A stretch of DNA of 64,000 nucleotides from Glandiceps talaboti (lineage: Eukaryota > Hemichordata > Enteropneusta > Spengelidae): NCBI RefSeq assembly GCF_964340395.1, contig NC_135549.1:11911342-11975341 (forward strand), in the 5' to 3' direction. A program made the translations under genes and the position numbers. Shown in pieces: positions 13,533 through 26,100 of the stretch (positions within the stretch are counted from its first letter, which is position 1; each line of letters starts with the position of its first letter). Below the pieces are notes generated by a model. It searched no databases. It was not told the DNA's origin and was given only the letters and a program-made list of their open reading frames with translations.

Positions 13533-13691
13533 AGTGAACTAACCCACTCTCTACGTATACGTTGTTGCATGTTATTAGGCATACAAGAACACTGAGTAAG
13601 CTGTATATATTATGGCTCTTTTCCTAGTACAAGTGCTTAACAGAGCCAAACGTCGACAATTCTACACAAATGGTTTCAACTCGTATGATGA

Positions 13692-14022
13692 TCTCGATTA
13701 GGCGTAATAAAAAAATTGTGTGGTTCCGGTTACATTCAATTTTAGAATAGGTGGGGTAGGTCGATGTTTTATTTTTTTTAAAGATTTTTTTTTTCATATT
13801 TGAGTCTCTAGTTCAGGTAGTTATGTGTTTCGATGTTTTCCATATGGTCGCTGTGTTTTTGGTTTCTTCTCATCAGACGTACAGTCATTTCAGATTGGAA
13901 GACGAATTTATATTATCATTTCTTTTTTCGAATATGTAAAAGTAAGTTTAGGGTTGGCATGGAAAACTAGGTGAGGTCAGGTACCTGGAACCAAACAATT
14001 ATTTGTTTAGACCTTACCAGAT
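13692..14022. mobile_element. Long-TIR MITE, copy 1
   Basis: The left end, 'AATTGTGTGGTTCCGGTTAC' at 13714 onward, is complementary to the right end, 'GTACCTGGAACCAAACAATT' ending at 14000. Outer arms (AGGCGTAA at 13700; complement of 'TTTAGACCTT' at 14015) also pair, giving imperfect terminal repeats of about 35 bp. The interior matches the copy at 61.3-61.7 kb along its length, for example 'GTCTCTAGTTCAGGTA' and 'TTCTTCTCATCA'. About 320-330 bp, no coding capacity. Superfamily is undetermined because target duplications are not clear. Confidence 0.85.
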
Positions 14023-14199
14023 ATGGACAAATATTCCATCCATGGGTACAAAGTATGAGAACGACGCAGGTATTGTCATAACGCTATCACAATCGTGTCT
14101 GATAGATAAATATCTCTGCGAAGCATCCATTGGACCGCGACCAAGAAAACAGGTCGTAAATTGTGCTGTGATATTGCGATTCTGAAGAGTCGCTATCAC

Positions 14200-14276
14200 G
14201 GTAGTCCTGCTTGCAGACGATGCACGCGTTTCGCTCAAGGAATGGACGACTTACTCCGTATGCAAGCAGGACTACC
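14200..14276. repeat. Inverted repeat, 16-bp perfect arms, 45-bp loop
   Basis: GGTAGTCCTGCTTGCA at 14200-14215 is exactly complementary to TGCAAGCAGGACTACC at 14261-14276. Flanking TCAC/ATCACGG similarities suggest a direct component as well. It could be a stem-loop or the core of a small foldback element. Function unknown. Confidence 0.85.
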
Positions 14277-14514
14277 ATCACGGCAGAGTACCACCTAATT
14301 TGGATGAAGAATCATTGAAGTTTGAGCGTATCATACACCCCTTTTTAATATTTGATGTAGACACTGGACGTACGTACTGGACGAGAGAGGGGTTAAAAAG
14401 GAGACACGAGAGATATCATTCAGTGGAAAGCGGAATGGTCACCGAAAACACTGTCGCGTAGACGTCTACTGACTGCTCGAGTGCTCTCTTCCACGTTAAA
14501 GCGGCATCTTCTGA

Positions 14515-14810
14515 TGTTCATAAATCCTTAGCATTTGAGAGTTAATGTCAACAATTTACTCTGTTCAACAGACGAGAAGTGTGTGTGTCTTAGACAACAC
14601 GTGGAAGTGTAACAGTGTGTAAAGCAAAGCAGGATGCTTTGAAGAAGTCGCCTCCGACTAACGCATCTTTTGATGTGTTCTGTTTTAGAGTAAATTGTAG
14701 CATAAAACGTCACATGCTAAGCTCTTAATGACCAGGATTCGGTGTGTCTCAAACAAGGATTGTGTGTGTCTCAAACACCCAAATGCTAAGCTTTTATGAC
14801 AAAGAGTGTA
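14515..14810. mobile_element. Second foldback element related to 12.7-12.9 kb
   Basis: The left arm contains 'CCTTAGCATTTGAGAG' and 'CAACAATTTACTCTG'. The right arm contains 'TTTTAGAGTAAATTGTAGC', 'ATGCTAAGCTCTTAATGACC' and a repeated 'AAATGCTAAGCTTTTATGAC' (about 14778). These words match the arms at 12.68-12.92 kb. Right-arm terminal words occur twice, about 75 bp apart, so a partial duplication or nested insertion took place. Confidence 0.75.
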
Positions 14811-16890
14811 ATTCGAATGTTTGCCGAATACGAACACAAACACTAAACATATACATCACAAACAGGTTTGAAATTGATGAAATATGAAAATACACAGTAT
14901 GTATTAGATTGCAACATTGTTAGGTGTAAGGTACTTTAAGGTAAACAATGCATGTCTTTAGAAGGCGGATAATATTAGAAGTATTCTATTGAATTACATT
15001 TAGGTCACTTATGAACTAAAGATTCGTCATTACGGTAGATGTGGGAAGAATGATTCTCTATTCTCCAACTCCAGTCAATACTAACATCGATTTCCTGCCC
15101 TAAGTAGTTGTGTCTTGTGCGTCAGAATACGTGTCGTCTTACGAATACATGTACATGTACGTGTGCATGCATGTATTTGTTTGTATATTTGAATATATTA
15201 TTTTCCATACATACACCAGGTACTACACAGATGTACATGTAAGCAAAATGTATACAGGCAGTTGAAGACATTTACATATTAGCTGGTTAAGGAACGGTAC
15301 ACCCCCCCCCCCCCCCCACGTACATCACCGGTCGACCGTATACCATAGGATATTATAGCATTAATGTTGAACCATGCAGTCGCTCGCCTACATGACGACC
15401 GTATACATAGACAGGTATTCACCGAATGGAGAATAGAATATTTGCAAAATAGATAAATGACCTTCTTATACCTCATATTATAATAATGCTTCAATCTTCA
15501 AGGTCTTCAAATATTACAAACTACGAGACGGGCATGATGACAATACCGTATTTATCCCTTTTTTTGAACGAAGTGCGCTTGCAGTTATTGTTTAAAATGA
15601 TGCATCGCCTGGAAAAGTGTGAGAAACTGGACATTCAAATAGTTATCTGTGTTTGATAACAGCTATTGCAATATATTTAGAGATAAGAATGTCTATCTCT
15701 GCAGTACATGTTTGATATCAATACAGCGAAAGATATCAATATTATGTATCATTGATTACGAGGCATATTGAATAACCCCGATACGCAAGTGACTGTGTAC
15801 ATGTTTCATGTGTTGACAGGGAAATGTAAACCCCTCCCAGTGCGGAATTCAAGATAAGATAGTCGAAAATGTATCATTGACTCTTGAACTATGAATGCAG
15901 TGCCGAATCAATATGATTTTTGCCGTAGGCTGACCCTTGTTTAGAATGTGATTTTTATCTCGCACCATGTATATAAATAGTCTAAGAGATTTTACTTTTA
16001 GCATGTTATAATATTATTCCGTAATTTCATTCTTCAATCTATTCCAAACGAATGGCGTATATGGAAAAAAAATATCCAGTTGCCTTGTTGTTGTGTATGT
16101 GAATTTTATTGGAAACCAGTTAAGACCAGCTCATATGGGGAATGTTCACGCCTTTTCATGTTCTTGGTGCGTGTTGTCTACGTGTACAAATTACATGTTG
16201 CCAGCGTACTTTGTTCTCAAAACGCATGTTTGTTGCTTCGTATTCCTGGTCAGCAAAGTCGACGTCGGCATTGGACCGAAGAAGTTGTTGATGTTCAGAA
16301 CAGCAGATATAATATCGATAACATCTTTGATCGTTCCAAATGCCGTTTAAACTACCGTACATGATGCCCATTTCAATAATAATGACGTAAAAATATATCG
16401 AGGTCGCCATATTCTCTTTTTAAGGATCCTTGATAAGAGATGGGCTGAAACTGAGTCAAAGCCTATCAGATCTTGTTCCAATGACAACGTAATGTCATTA
16501 AAGATAAGGTTGAAAGTAATTTCAGACTGATATTCAGTGAAGTTAACTATACAGTGCATTAGACTGACATTTTCCAAATCGATGAACCGCAGACAACCCA
16601 ATGCAAACTAATATCGTCTTATTGTCATGATGCATTCTTCGTAGTTGTTTATCATAACCCATGTAAATTCATTCGTCAGCGCACTGATCATGCTTTTCCT
16701 GAAAGTAAGTCAACTGGCGTATACGGTATAGTATGTAAACAGAAAAAATATATGTAGCGCCATCAGCGAAGGCTTGGTCTGGATCCTATTGTTTAGTAAT
16801 GAAATGTCTTGTCTTTGAATAGTCTTTGAATTATTATAGTACTTTTGCATGGCAAAGTATGTCGGTAGGATAGTCAAACTGTCCTTTAAA
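14811..16890. other. No gene recognised
   Basis: Contains a 16-base C run (15302-15317). Frames in three phases stay open across about 16080-16410, but none shows a known domain, a convincing start context or splice sites. They are left uncalled. Confidence 0.45.
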
Positions 16891-16891
16891 C

Positions 16892-16892
16892 C

Positions 16893-16949
<57 letters not shown>
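16892..16949. repeat. (AGAC)n microsatellite
   Basis: Fourteen uninterrupted CAGA/AGAC units. The same tetramer ends the tandem-repeat elements at 50.5 and 55.5 kb, but no such core was recognised next to this tract. Confidence 0.95.
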
Positions 16950-16950
<1 letters not shown>

Positions 16951-19820
16951 TGCTTCAAGTATTCTTATTTTGCATTATGATGGTGATTGTGTAAATCTTA
17001 TTCAACCAACAAAGTCTGTAATGTATAGATATCGCAATCTAAAACTTAAACACATGCGACACTATTCTGGTTTGGTTTTATGACGGGAACTTGGTTGCAT
17101 TTGCAAGTTTGGTTATTTGTATACACCGGCCTTATCCGAATGAACTTTGAGCGTAGTGGGTACAAGCTCAGACCACTAATAGTGGTGTGACGTACATATG
17201 ACACGTTGATGATTTAACATATAATGTATTTGCTTGATTACAAGGCATTTTATACATTATTTTGTGGCAGAAAAGCCATGAGTAACCTCATTACAAATAC
17301 CGAAATGAAAATTTCACACTTGGCCGACGTAGGAAGTGTTTAACATTTGAGGCCTGGGGTGGAGGAATTTTTGAGGCCACTCGCAAATTCCACATACAAA
17401 AGGGGCGTCACTGTAAAAGTATGGAAAGGTTGGGCCATGCAAAAATACTTTCAGTAAATTTGCTATTTCTATTACTCTAAATAGCTTCCTATGAGAGTGA
17501 AGTTTGCAAAACCTCCGACAACGGGAGCGGGATATCCACTCCCGCCCCCTTTCCCGTCCGTGTACAGCTGCTTCGTACTTATCATCAACACTAAAACAGC
17601 GAACTGTCATTCACGATCATATTGTCAATAAGTATAAGCACCGTCCTATACTAAGTTCCGACCAGTGTTTTCATTTAAAGCTGGCAGGCTAGACAAACTG
17701 GATAGCTATAAGAGCATTATCTCAGCCTGGTCCAATATTATGAAAGATGCATTCTCCAAAGTTCCCTTTTAATTATTTAAAATGTTCGAAATGGAAATGG
17801 AAATGTTTTGATATTTATTGCAATTATTCTGAGAAAATTGGTTAAGTTTTGTTTTCTAAGATTCTCCAAATGTCATCATATAATTGGTCAGAATTGTCAA
17901 AATCAGCTTAAAAGAGAGAGGGGACAACCCCACTCATACTCTCCTCCTGATAGGCACATTGCAGAGTTACGCCCCTTTGTCTCCCCTCCCTTCCTGCTAT
18001 ACTTAGTACTCATACTGAAAAAGTCTAGTGAAAACCTTCAATTCGAAATTAATACCAAATGTTGTGCTATTGGCACAAGTTAAAATCAATTATATGTAAA
18101 CCGGTGGTGTCATTGATTCTCCACAACCGATTGTGTAACACAATTGGACAAATTGAATATTCGCAAGTAACGAATTTATTGAAGCACTTCCCTTCCAGGC
18201 CATAAATAATGACAGTTCCTTAAGATAAATGGATGTACCATTTCGATAGACATCATATCAATCCCAGCTAAAATCTTCCCATGTAATCTAGATGCATCAC
18301 TTGTTGCGACATCGCCCTCGTAATGATGCAGGCGAAACATGTGGTTTCTTTCGTTTGTAATTGTGATCCGATTCTTTGACTATTGAACTGCACCTCGAAT
18401 AGTAGTTGTTGAGATCAAGCACAGTGTTAAACATTTTCACCCGTCAGTCGTCCACATTCAAAATTGGAGCAGACATGTTCTATATCAGATAGCCTATAGT
18501 TGACTATAGCTACACTTGTACCTGCTGACGACATTCACAACCAAATTACAATATCTCAGCAAATGTGATTAAATGATTAGTAAGAATCGAAGTAAATGAA
18601 AGTGGAATCAGTTATGCTATTTTCCCTCTTCTTGTTAATTAATACACTGTCAGTTTCCACAGTCACAATAGAATAAAGCTAATGACATCATAGTATACTT
18701 GAAATGCAATACTTCTAAAATGTCAACAGTACAAGCAGATAACAATACAAGTAGATAACTGTTCATAGTAGTTATTGTTTCTTTATGCCATTTTTCATAT
18801 ACAGGTTTGGGGTATACACAGAGCGGTTATCCACATGAACCCAGTTACATCCATCGCAGGTTATCATTAGAGGGAACACTAAAATTATAACACAAACTGG
18901 CATACAGATTACACTATCAATCACAGCCAAGAACACTTTAAAGTCTTTTTTGACTGTCATTAAACTTGGAGCTGATCTCGATCTCATTGGTGGGGGCGAA
19001 CTATTTTACAGAACGCCAGTTTAACTTTGGGGATGTAAATATTGTCATTACTGGCATGGATAATGTTATGGGAATGTATCTGGTTTGAAATATTACTTAA
19101 CATTTCAGAAACGTAACCGGGTGATTTACATGTTTTAGTATGGATTTCTAGACGAGTGTTAACAATTGACTCAACCCAAAGTTGTTATGAACCATACTGT
19201 ACTATATCATGGGGAACTTCGAATAACAGTCGACCAGCTCTATTATGCAATTAAAAAAGTGTCTTCAAGTACTTTTGATTTTCACAGCACCACTCGCTCT
19301 CTCGCGGTATAATCGAAATGGGGAAGGGCTAAGGTGGCAGGGTAATGAACATCATCTTAGTTAGTCCTATCAACAAAAAGTGTATACTTGTCAAAATTAG
19401 ATATCTGATTCTAAGTTGTTCACATTAACAGACATACTGAAATACTCTACTTTCGACGACCAAATAATCGACCGAGTCATCATATCTTTCTTTAGGCAAA
19501 TAGTATTAGACTACCATTATACACATTATGCTAGCAACAAAATAGATGTTCCGCTGTAGTCAGTATGTGAGAAGTCATCATGGTTAATGTTAGAATTATA
19601 AGTATACTTTTAAGAACATTTCTATTATTATTTCTAAACCAAAGCAAATTAACATTTGTCAAAATGTATCCACAAACTCCTATCCTACCAAAGACATACA
19701 CATCAATACATAATCAACTTGAAGACACTTGAAACCAAACCAGTCTTGTAAGTAATGATAGCTTTCTAGAGATATGATATATCATGTGACAATGTCTTGA
19801 GCTGGAAGTGCTAAGAGAAC
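16950..19820. other. No gene recognised
   Basis: A minus-strand frame at 17314-17610 (98 codons) has mixed composition but no recognisable domain. A short GC-richer patch at 17510-17560 contains 'CGGGAGCGGGATATCCACTC', which is partly self-complementary. Otherwise AT-rich spacer. Confidence 0.45.
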
Positions 19821-20830
19821 CAGATTTAAACTGAATGCCTTCCGAAGGGCAAAGTTTTGAGATTGTCGTTCCTACAGACATATTGAATAAGTTATTTTTT
19901 CTTATTGATTGCTATTTGCCCATTGCTGTTAGTGATCTCCTGGCCAACCACAACATGTAATGTGAAGCTTTACAGAACGTTGTAGCATAGCACTCACCGT
20001 AGAAAGAGTTTTAAAGGCCAAAAAATAATTGTTTCTGGTCAGCGCCCATCACGTAAGTACCCCCTTCCCGCATTATTTTTTTTCTTCCGTAAGCCAATTC
20101 AGTCTGCAGATGAAAAAGTAACTCTCCCTACATTAATTGCCACCAGTGAAGACAACTGCAAAGCTAATCATGAACTAGCCTATGACATCTGCCCCACATA
20201 CACACTTGCTGTAAAGTACGAAATAAAAAGAACAGTAACTGCAATGATGAGTGGTCTGATTAACATTTGTTGAGAATGTAAAAAAAATAATCGCATCGTC
20301 GCACCACTTTAGACAACATTTCCTGACGAAAAACTATTTTTTTGTGGCCTACTGAAAATATGCCAATAACTTATTAAAACTAAAGGCTACATCAATAATA
20401 TTTTCAGGACAAATGCGCTTTGGTATCGCAAATGTATGTATCAAATTATATTGAATTTAAAGAGTGCATTCTTGAGATATAGCCTAATTACCGAAAACCG
20501 TTAATTATGTAAATTGTTCGTTAATATTCATGGGATGTTTACCGAAACCTATTACAGTTCTTGTCACTACCCTACAGAACACATGCAATAAATTTCGTTT
20601 GAATTGAGCAGTCGTTTTTTAGAAAATGGTGATAAAGTCGCACCACTTTAGACAACATTTCCTGACCAGAAACTATTTTTTTTCTTTTTGTGGCCTACCG
20701 AAAATATGCCAATAACTTATTAAAACTAAGAGCTGCATTAGTAATATTTTCAGGACAGGTGCGCTTTGGTATCGCAAATGTATATACCAAGTTATAATGA
20801 ATTTGAAGCGTGCATTCTTGACACACACAC

Positions 20831-20880
<50 letters not shown>

Positions 20881-20950
20881 AGAGACACACACACAGAGAG
20901 ACAGACACACACAGACACACACACAGCCTTTCACCCACTAAATACATCTC
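19821..20950 (+). mobile_element. Tandem-repeat plus microsatellite element, family 1 copy A
   Basis: The 5' end, 'GATTTAAACTGAATGCC' (19823 on) followed by 'GTCGTTCCTACA', is shared with copies at 49.86 kb (plus) and 56.4 kb (minus). The interior holds a direct duplication of about 340 bp ('GTGGCCTAC' at 20344 and 20690; 'GTCGCACCACTTTAGACAAC' at 20298 and 20637). After the second unit comes a CA/CACAGA tract (20822-20925), then 'CCTTTCACCC', like the 'CCTTTCATCC' after the tract in copy B. No coding capacity. The design resembles bivalve 'pearl'/Helitron-like non-autonomous elements, by architecture only. Confidence 0.75.
20821..20926. repeat. (CA)n with GAGA and CAGA interruptions
   Basis: The terminal microsatellite of family 1 copy A. 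Frames over it are artefacts of the repeat. Confidence 0.95.
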
Positions 20951-21189
20951 AGGGGGGGGACGATGCCAGTCACGTGATACGCTATCGCGTCAGCGCAATG
21001 AAGCTCATTCAGTATTGATACACTGTCGAGTGCACTTCCTGCCTACCCCTAGCACTGTGTACTGCTGGATACAAATTCGCTGTTGACAACAGATTGACAA
21101 GGTACGTACATTGTCACGTTTCATACGTTTTAAATTCGTCTTTCCTTTATTTTTGCCATCGTAATTTATTATGTGTACTGGTACCAAAT

Positions 21190-21720
21190 CAGATCGAAAA
21201 GTATTCAGCGACGTGACCGTGTATACCGTACCGTACGTGTACATGTCGGCCTGCAGTTCATTGTATTTGTAGTTCGGTACGGTAGGTCGCGGTCGCGGTC
21301 GCGTTTTTACCAAAATGAAAAAAGCACATGGATATTCCATTTTCTAGAATCAACTTCAAGGCAGCATTTGTTGGATACCTACATGTCCATTGATAATTAA
21401 TGACTGTGATAGTTGTGGCATTCAACGTCCAGCAATCGACGTCTACGTCTGGTACGCTAGTTGCCGGTGATCAGTGCACTACGCCTGGCATAACGTACCG
21501 CACCCGGTCTAACGCCCATAAGTTTACGTTCTTTCTGCGTTCTCTGTCTTGCCGTATTTACTGAAAAATGAAGTTTCACTCGTGTCGACAAGTAAACAAT
21601 GTAGTTGTTTAACATTTTTACATGTGTATTGTTTCAGATACGTGCTGTTCCCAGTGAAATGAAACTGGTTGTGCCTTCGACGCATTTCTTGCAGAGAGTG
21701 TGAGGAGTACTCCCGTAAGA
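21190..21720 (+). promoter_or_regulatory. CpG-rich segment with exon-like structure; possible promoter and untranslated exon
   Basis: CpG dinucleotides are markedly dense at 21190-21560 (GGTCGCGGTCGCGGTCGCG at 21286-21304) against a CpG-poor background. Downstream, 'TACATGTGTATTGTTTCAG' ends at 21638 and looks like a 3' splice site. About 75 bp later 'CCCGTAAGA' (about 21713-21720) is a near-consensus 5' splice site. All three frames of this candidate exon contain stops, so if real it is untranslated or terminal. A small frame starting ATG at 21568 could run through a GTAAAC donor into it, but the implied intron of about 46 bp is very short. No following coding exon was recognised, so this stays a hypothesis. 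Confidence 0.3.
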
Positions 21721-21914
21721 AATTTTATATGTGATCGCTGCATAATGTATCCAGGGTGGCCCTAGTTATACGACAATGACACGAAAAAATGAATTATATA
21801 AAATAAAATAAAAATGTGAGATTTACGGTGTTTTTTTTGTATTTATAACAGCATTTCTGGCAAAGTGGTTTGTTCGAAAGTGTATGGTACTATTACTAGT
21901 ACAACGTTACATTA

Positions 21915-23115
21915 GGGGTAGACCATTCGATATCCTGGGGGGGCTTGGAAGATTGGTGGAGAGTCATTATTTTTTTTCCCCACCTGCTTGCCTGAGAATT
22001 TTTTTTTCTCCTTCGCCTATGCTGGCAACTTTTTTTTTTCTTTGCTTCTTTGAGATATCCGGATTTTTTTTACGTCAACGTTGAACACCTACATTTGTTG
22101 CCACAATTTTCTGTTTGGTTTTCACACAGGGTAATACGGAGAGTAAAAAGATGCTGTTCTATCACACACATATTTTATTTAGAAAACTACATATTTCATA
22201 CATATTTGATTTTCAATTAAATAAACATCATTGACAGTTTTTATGCCATGGTATGATGACACACTGAAAATACAAATCGGAAACTTGATTGGTGAGCTCA
22301 GACATTTAGATAGACCGGTCAGTTTCTCCAGCTTGGGGGGATGGGGGGTGTCAGTGTTATTTTCCATTGGGCCAACAAAAAGTCACTGACCCCATGAATA
22401 AAGTTTCATAGCATCTGACAGTAAGCTGTAGAGGAAGAGCTTTGAGACTGGAATATGTGTACCTCTTGTGTGTGTGTGTGTGAATGGGGGGGGGGGGGTT
22501 CTAGGGCCCTGGAGGATTTTTACTTCTAAAGGCAATGTTTAGGCCATTCACAGACACTTTCAGACAATAATTAAGTTCTTTTATAAACTATCCAATAGTG
22601 ATAGTAATAGTATGAAGATTACTGTTACAAAACAGTCAAGTTCACTTTTGCCCCAAAGTGCAAGATAAGTGAAGCACTGATTGTGAAACAGCCAAAAAAT
22701 TACATATAACTAGTGTGGTAGCTAGGTAATACATGTATTATATGTATAATTGTATGTATAGTTATGTTTGAACCCTTACATGAAGTAATATTTAAACCAT
22801 TCATGAAAGAAACAGAGACAAGAACAAATATATATATGTACCACAGGCTAACGAAACTGACTGGTCCCTGACGTGTTTGAAACTGTTTGTCATGATTTGA
22901 CAAGTGTCCTGGTTGGAGAGGTACGAGCAGGTTGAACAGTATACTCAAACCTGTGCATCATTTCCCTATCAAGATTTTTTTTTCTAGAAGCAGTGGTCCA
23001 TCTTTTTTTTTCCATCACCCACTCATATCCGGATTTTTTTTCCACTTGGCATCTTTTTCCCCCCCCCGAAATCTTCCAAGCCCCCCCCCCCCCAGGATAT
23101 CAAATGGTCCACCCC
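21915..23115. mobile_element. Non-autonomous Harbinger-like DNA transposon, 1.2 kb, TTA target duplication
   Basis: The left end, 'GGGGTAGACCATTCGATATC', and the complement of the right end, 'GGGGTGGACCATTTGATATC', align and continue through a G run into 'CTTGGAAGATT' on both sides, giving terminal inverted repeats of at least 40 bp. TTA lies directly outside both ends (21912-21914 and 23116-23118). A 3-bp TWA duplication is the hallmark of PIF/Harbinger transposons. Subterminal regions on both sides are T-rich with 'ATCCGGATTTTTTTT'. No transposase is visible inside, so mobilisation would have to be in trans. Confidence 0.85.
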
Positions 23116-23118
23116 TTA

Positions 23119-26100
23119 TAGGAATATGACGAGGCGTGCGTCGCCATCTTGAAATTAAGACAGTTTCGACTAGTCTTTGACGCTGCCGTATAGTCATTAT
23201 TCGTGGAGCATTTAGTGGTGGCAAGATATAACGTAAATATCATGAATCAAAATGTATAAATGTTGATTTTTTTCATTGAATACATGGTGTTCTTCTGTGA
23301 AAAAACCATCGGAAAATAGCGTTCGTCGAAAGCTCTGACTAAGTAGTTTGACCTGTCTCCTGCATTCGAACATAAATAATTTCACAACTGGACGTTTTTG
23401 ATATTATTTAAGCAGTTTGGGATGATGCTTTATAGCTTTACAACAAATGTGGAATTTATCTTGAGAAATTATTTACATATACACTCAAAATTCATTGAAA
23501 AACGGGAAATACTCGCTTGTACTAAGTTGTAGTGCAGCGGGGTCACGCTCTATTGTTCTAGGGGTCAAACCATATCACCTGGTAGGTATCGTGCCCCCCC
23601 TGATACATCTCTTCCTTACGGAAGGAAACCCACCAGAACTAACGTTGAGGGCGTCATCAGATTGATGCATTCATTTGATTCAATGCCTTCAAGTTCATCA
23701 TGCTTCGCACCCAAGCTGTAAAACTAAAACAATGCAACTATGTCTCTTTGTGCTTTGCACAATTTTCAAAACACAAGATTACTATTTTTCAAGTTTGAGT
23801 TTCCATTATGGTTCGTTTGTGTCTTTACGCGAAGTATGAAGAGTGGTAATGATGCAGAAGGACGTAATTTTGTGTTCGTACAAATTAAGTTGGTAAAACA
23901 AATACGTCATTAGTTATAGTTGAGCTGGTCCATTGCTCCTCAATATACCTACTACTATTACCCACAAGTCCTTTTGAATGAAAAATTGTTTCTAGTGCTC
24001 TAGGTATCGTTAAATATGTGTGCGTTTTGACAGATGAGTCGGACGGTTGTAAATAAGAACAGATCCTTGACCACATCATAATATTAACCTGAATAGAGAA
24101 GAGATCAGATATGGTTTCCCACCTATTGCAAAAACCGTTGCTGGTGGCGATATGATCTCTACAATACAGGTAATTAAATATTTAGGACCTCACATCAAAC
24201 TTGTTTGCTTCCTTGAGTAGGTAGATGGAGCTTTATAATGCGTGGACACGAGTCGAATAAAATACATTGTATCGTACTTATCGTGAAATGTTATGGGCGA
24301 ATTTGATTAGTCTGAAATTCACTCAAGTTATAAAACCCAATGTAATTTTAATACACTCCGCCATCAATATCCATTCCAGCTGAATACCTCTGCGTGCATG
24401 AGCCAAAGCTCTGTCGGTCGCTCCCACATTTCCAGTATAATTTTGATTCAACGGACAGCTTTTGTGAATGACAGATGACACCATATTATGGTGACGTACT
24501 TTAAAATAACAAGGTCATTCTGCATTCGATATCGTATACATCATTAACGTTGCGTAAGATGGACGAGTCAGACTTCCGCAGACAAGGATTTTATCATGTT
24601 CAATAATTTACAAAAGTGTTCTTTGTCATACTTTAAACTGGTTGTGCGTACACCGGTGATGTTATTTTGTGTATTTTTCAATTAATGAAAATGTAATGCA
24701 TACTTGACGAGCCGTTTGTCATGTTGACACCCTAGGTGTTCAATGGGACCTGTATTTTAAGTATCCATATGACGCAGATTTTGTATAAGAACTGACATCG
24801 CATGTATCTACACATAAAGGTTTACGTCAGGAAATCTTGTCACATCTCCTATATATATGCCACAATTGAATCGATTCAGATATTATATCGCTAAAGCTGT
24901 TGCCTGTAATGAGCTTTTTATCCTTATTATTTCCGTCCCGTTGACGTCTTTCTAGATGTACCACGCTTACAGATATCAATCAACTGTATTGCAACTTAAA
25001 GCATTTTTCGTTAAAAAATTCAATCGACTTGCTTCCATCAAGAATTGAATTTAGTATTTTCACTCACAGTATAATATGCCTTGTTGAACTGTTCCATTTA
25101 CCAAACTGATTTAGATAGAAAGGAAATTAAACCTTTCAGAATTGTTTTGCTTATCCAATTCCCTACTCATTAATGGAATACATTTTGGCCACGAATTTAG
25201 ATTTAAGCACGAAAAGTCAGTTCCATCACCCGCTGGGAACCGGGAGACATCAGTTACATTTATTATCTATTTCGCTTCTTTTAACCTCTTTTGTTTTCAT
25301 CCACAAGCAATTGAATTGAACCAGTCAAATTTGTGTTTACGGTAATCCCTGGTACGGTGTGTGTTTGTAAAGATACCGTTGCAGTCATCCTAATTGTTCA
25401 TTTAACTTTAAATAGCACATACTATGAGACTCTCCTTGGATATACATGCTATGACATATCAGTCCAAACCGAGTAATACAACGCATCAGATTTGTCCACA
25501 CTCCTCCGTGTATACATTCAGTGTATATGTTTTCCCACTTTCTTGTTTAACCAACCGCATGCACACTGTAGACATTTTACAGCAAACGAAAACGAGAGAC
25601 CAATTTGTCACATCCACTATCCGTCACTTACCACGTTTGTATAGCTCAGTAGATAATGGATTGGAGCAGTAAACGTGATGCCATTTGAGAAGGCACCAAG
25701 TGCCATACAAAAACGGAAAAAGATAACTGTAGCACACAACTTTACTTTGTGAACATAGTTGGCATCAAGTGATAAAAAAAGGAAAACTACGGTACAAAAA
25801 AAAAGAGTTTCAGTAAAACACGAATTTCATTTATAATTATTAGTTTAGGGACAGTCGCACAATATGTCACAAAAGCTCGATAAGCGAACTTCGTTCGTTT
25901 AAGGGGGAGGGTTCTGGCGCCGTCAATGCGATTGCTGAAGTTCATTTTCGCACTTCTAACTAAATTTCGACAGAAAAGTTTCACTCCTTAAATGATAACA
26001 GCTTTTGTATTTACTACTGAGATGTTGATAAGTTGATAAAAATATACCTCTAATGTGAGATATGGTGCTGGGTTTCTGGAAGTACTTAATGTGTTTACAA

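Noticed and set aside
16080-16410. Overlapping open frames on both strands, one resembling membrane-protein composition
   Set aside because: Three phases open at once, no recognised domain or splice sites; most likely a stop-poor patch.
17314-17610. 98-codon minus-strand frame with mixed composition
   Set aside because: No recognisable domain and no start or splice support.
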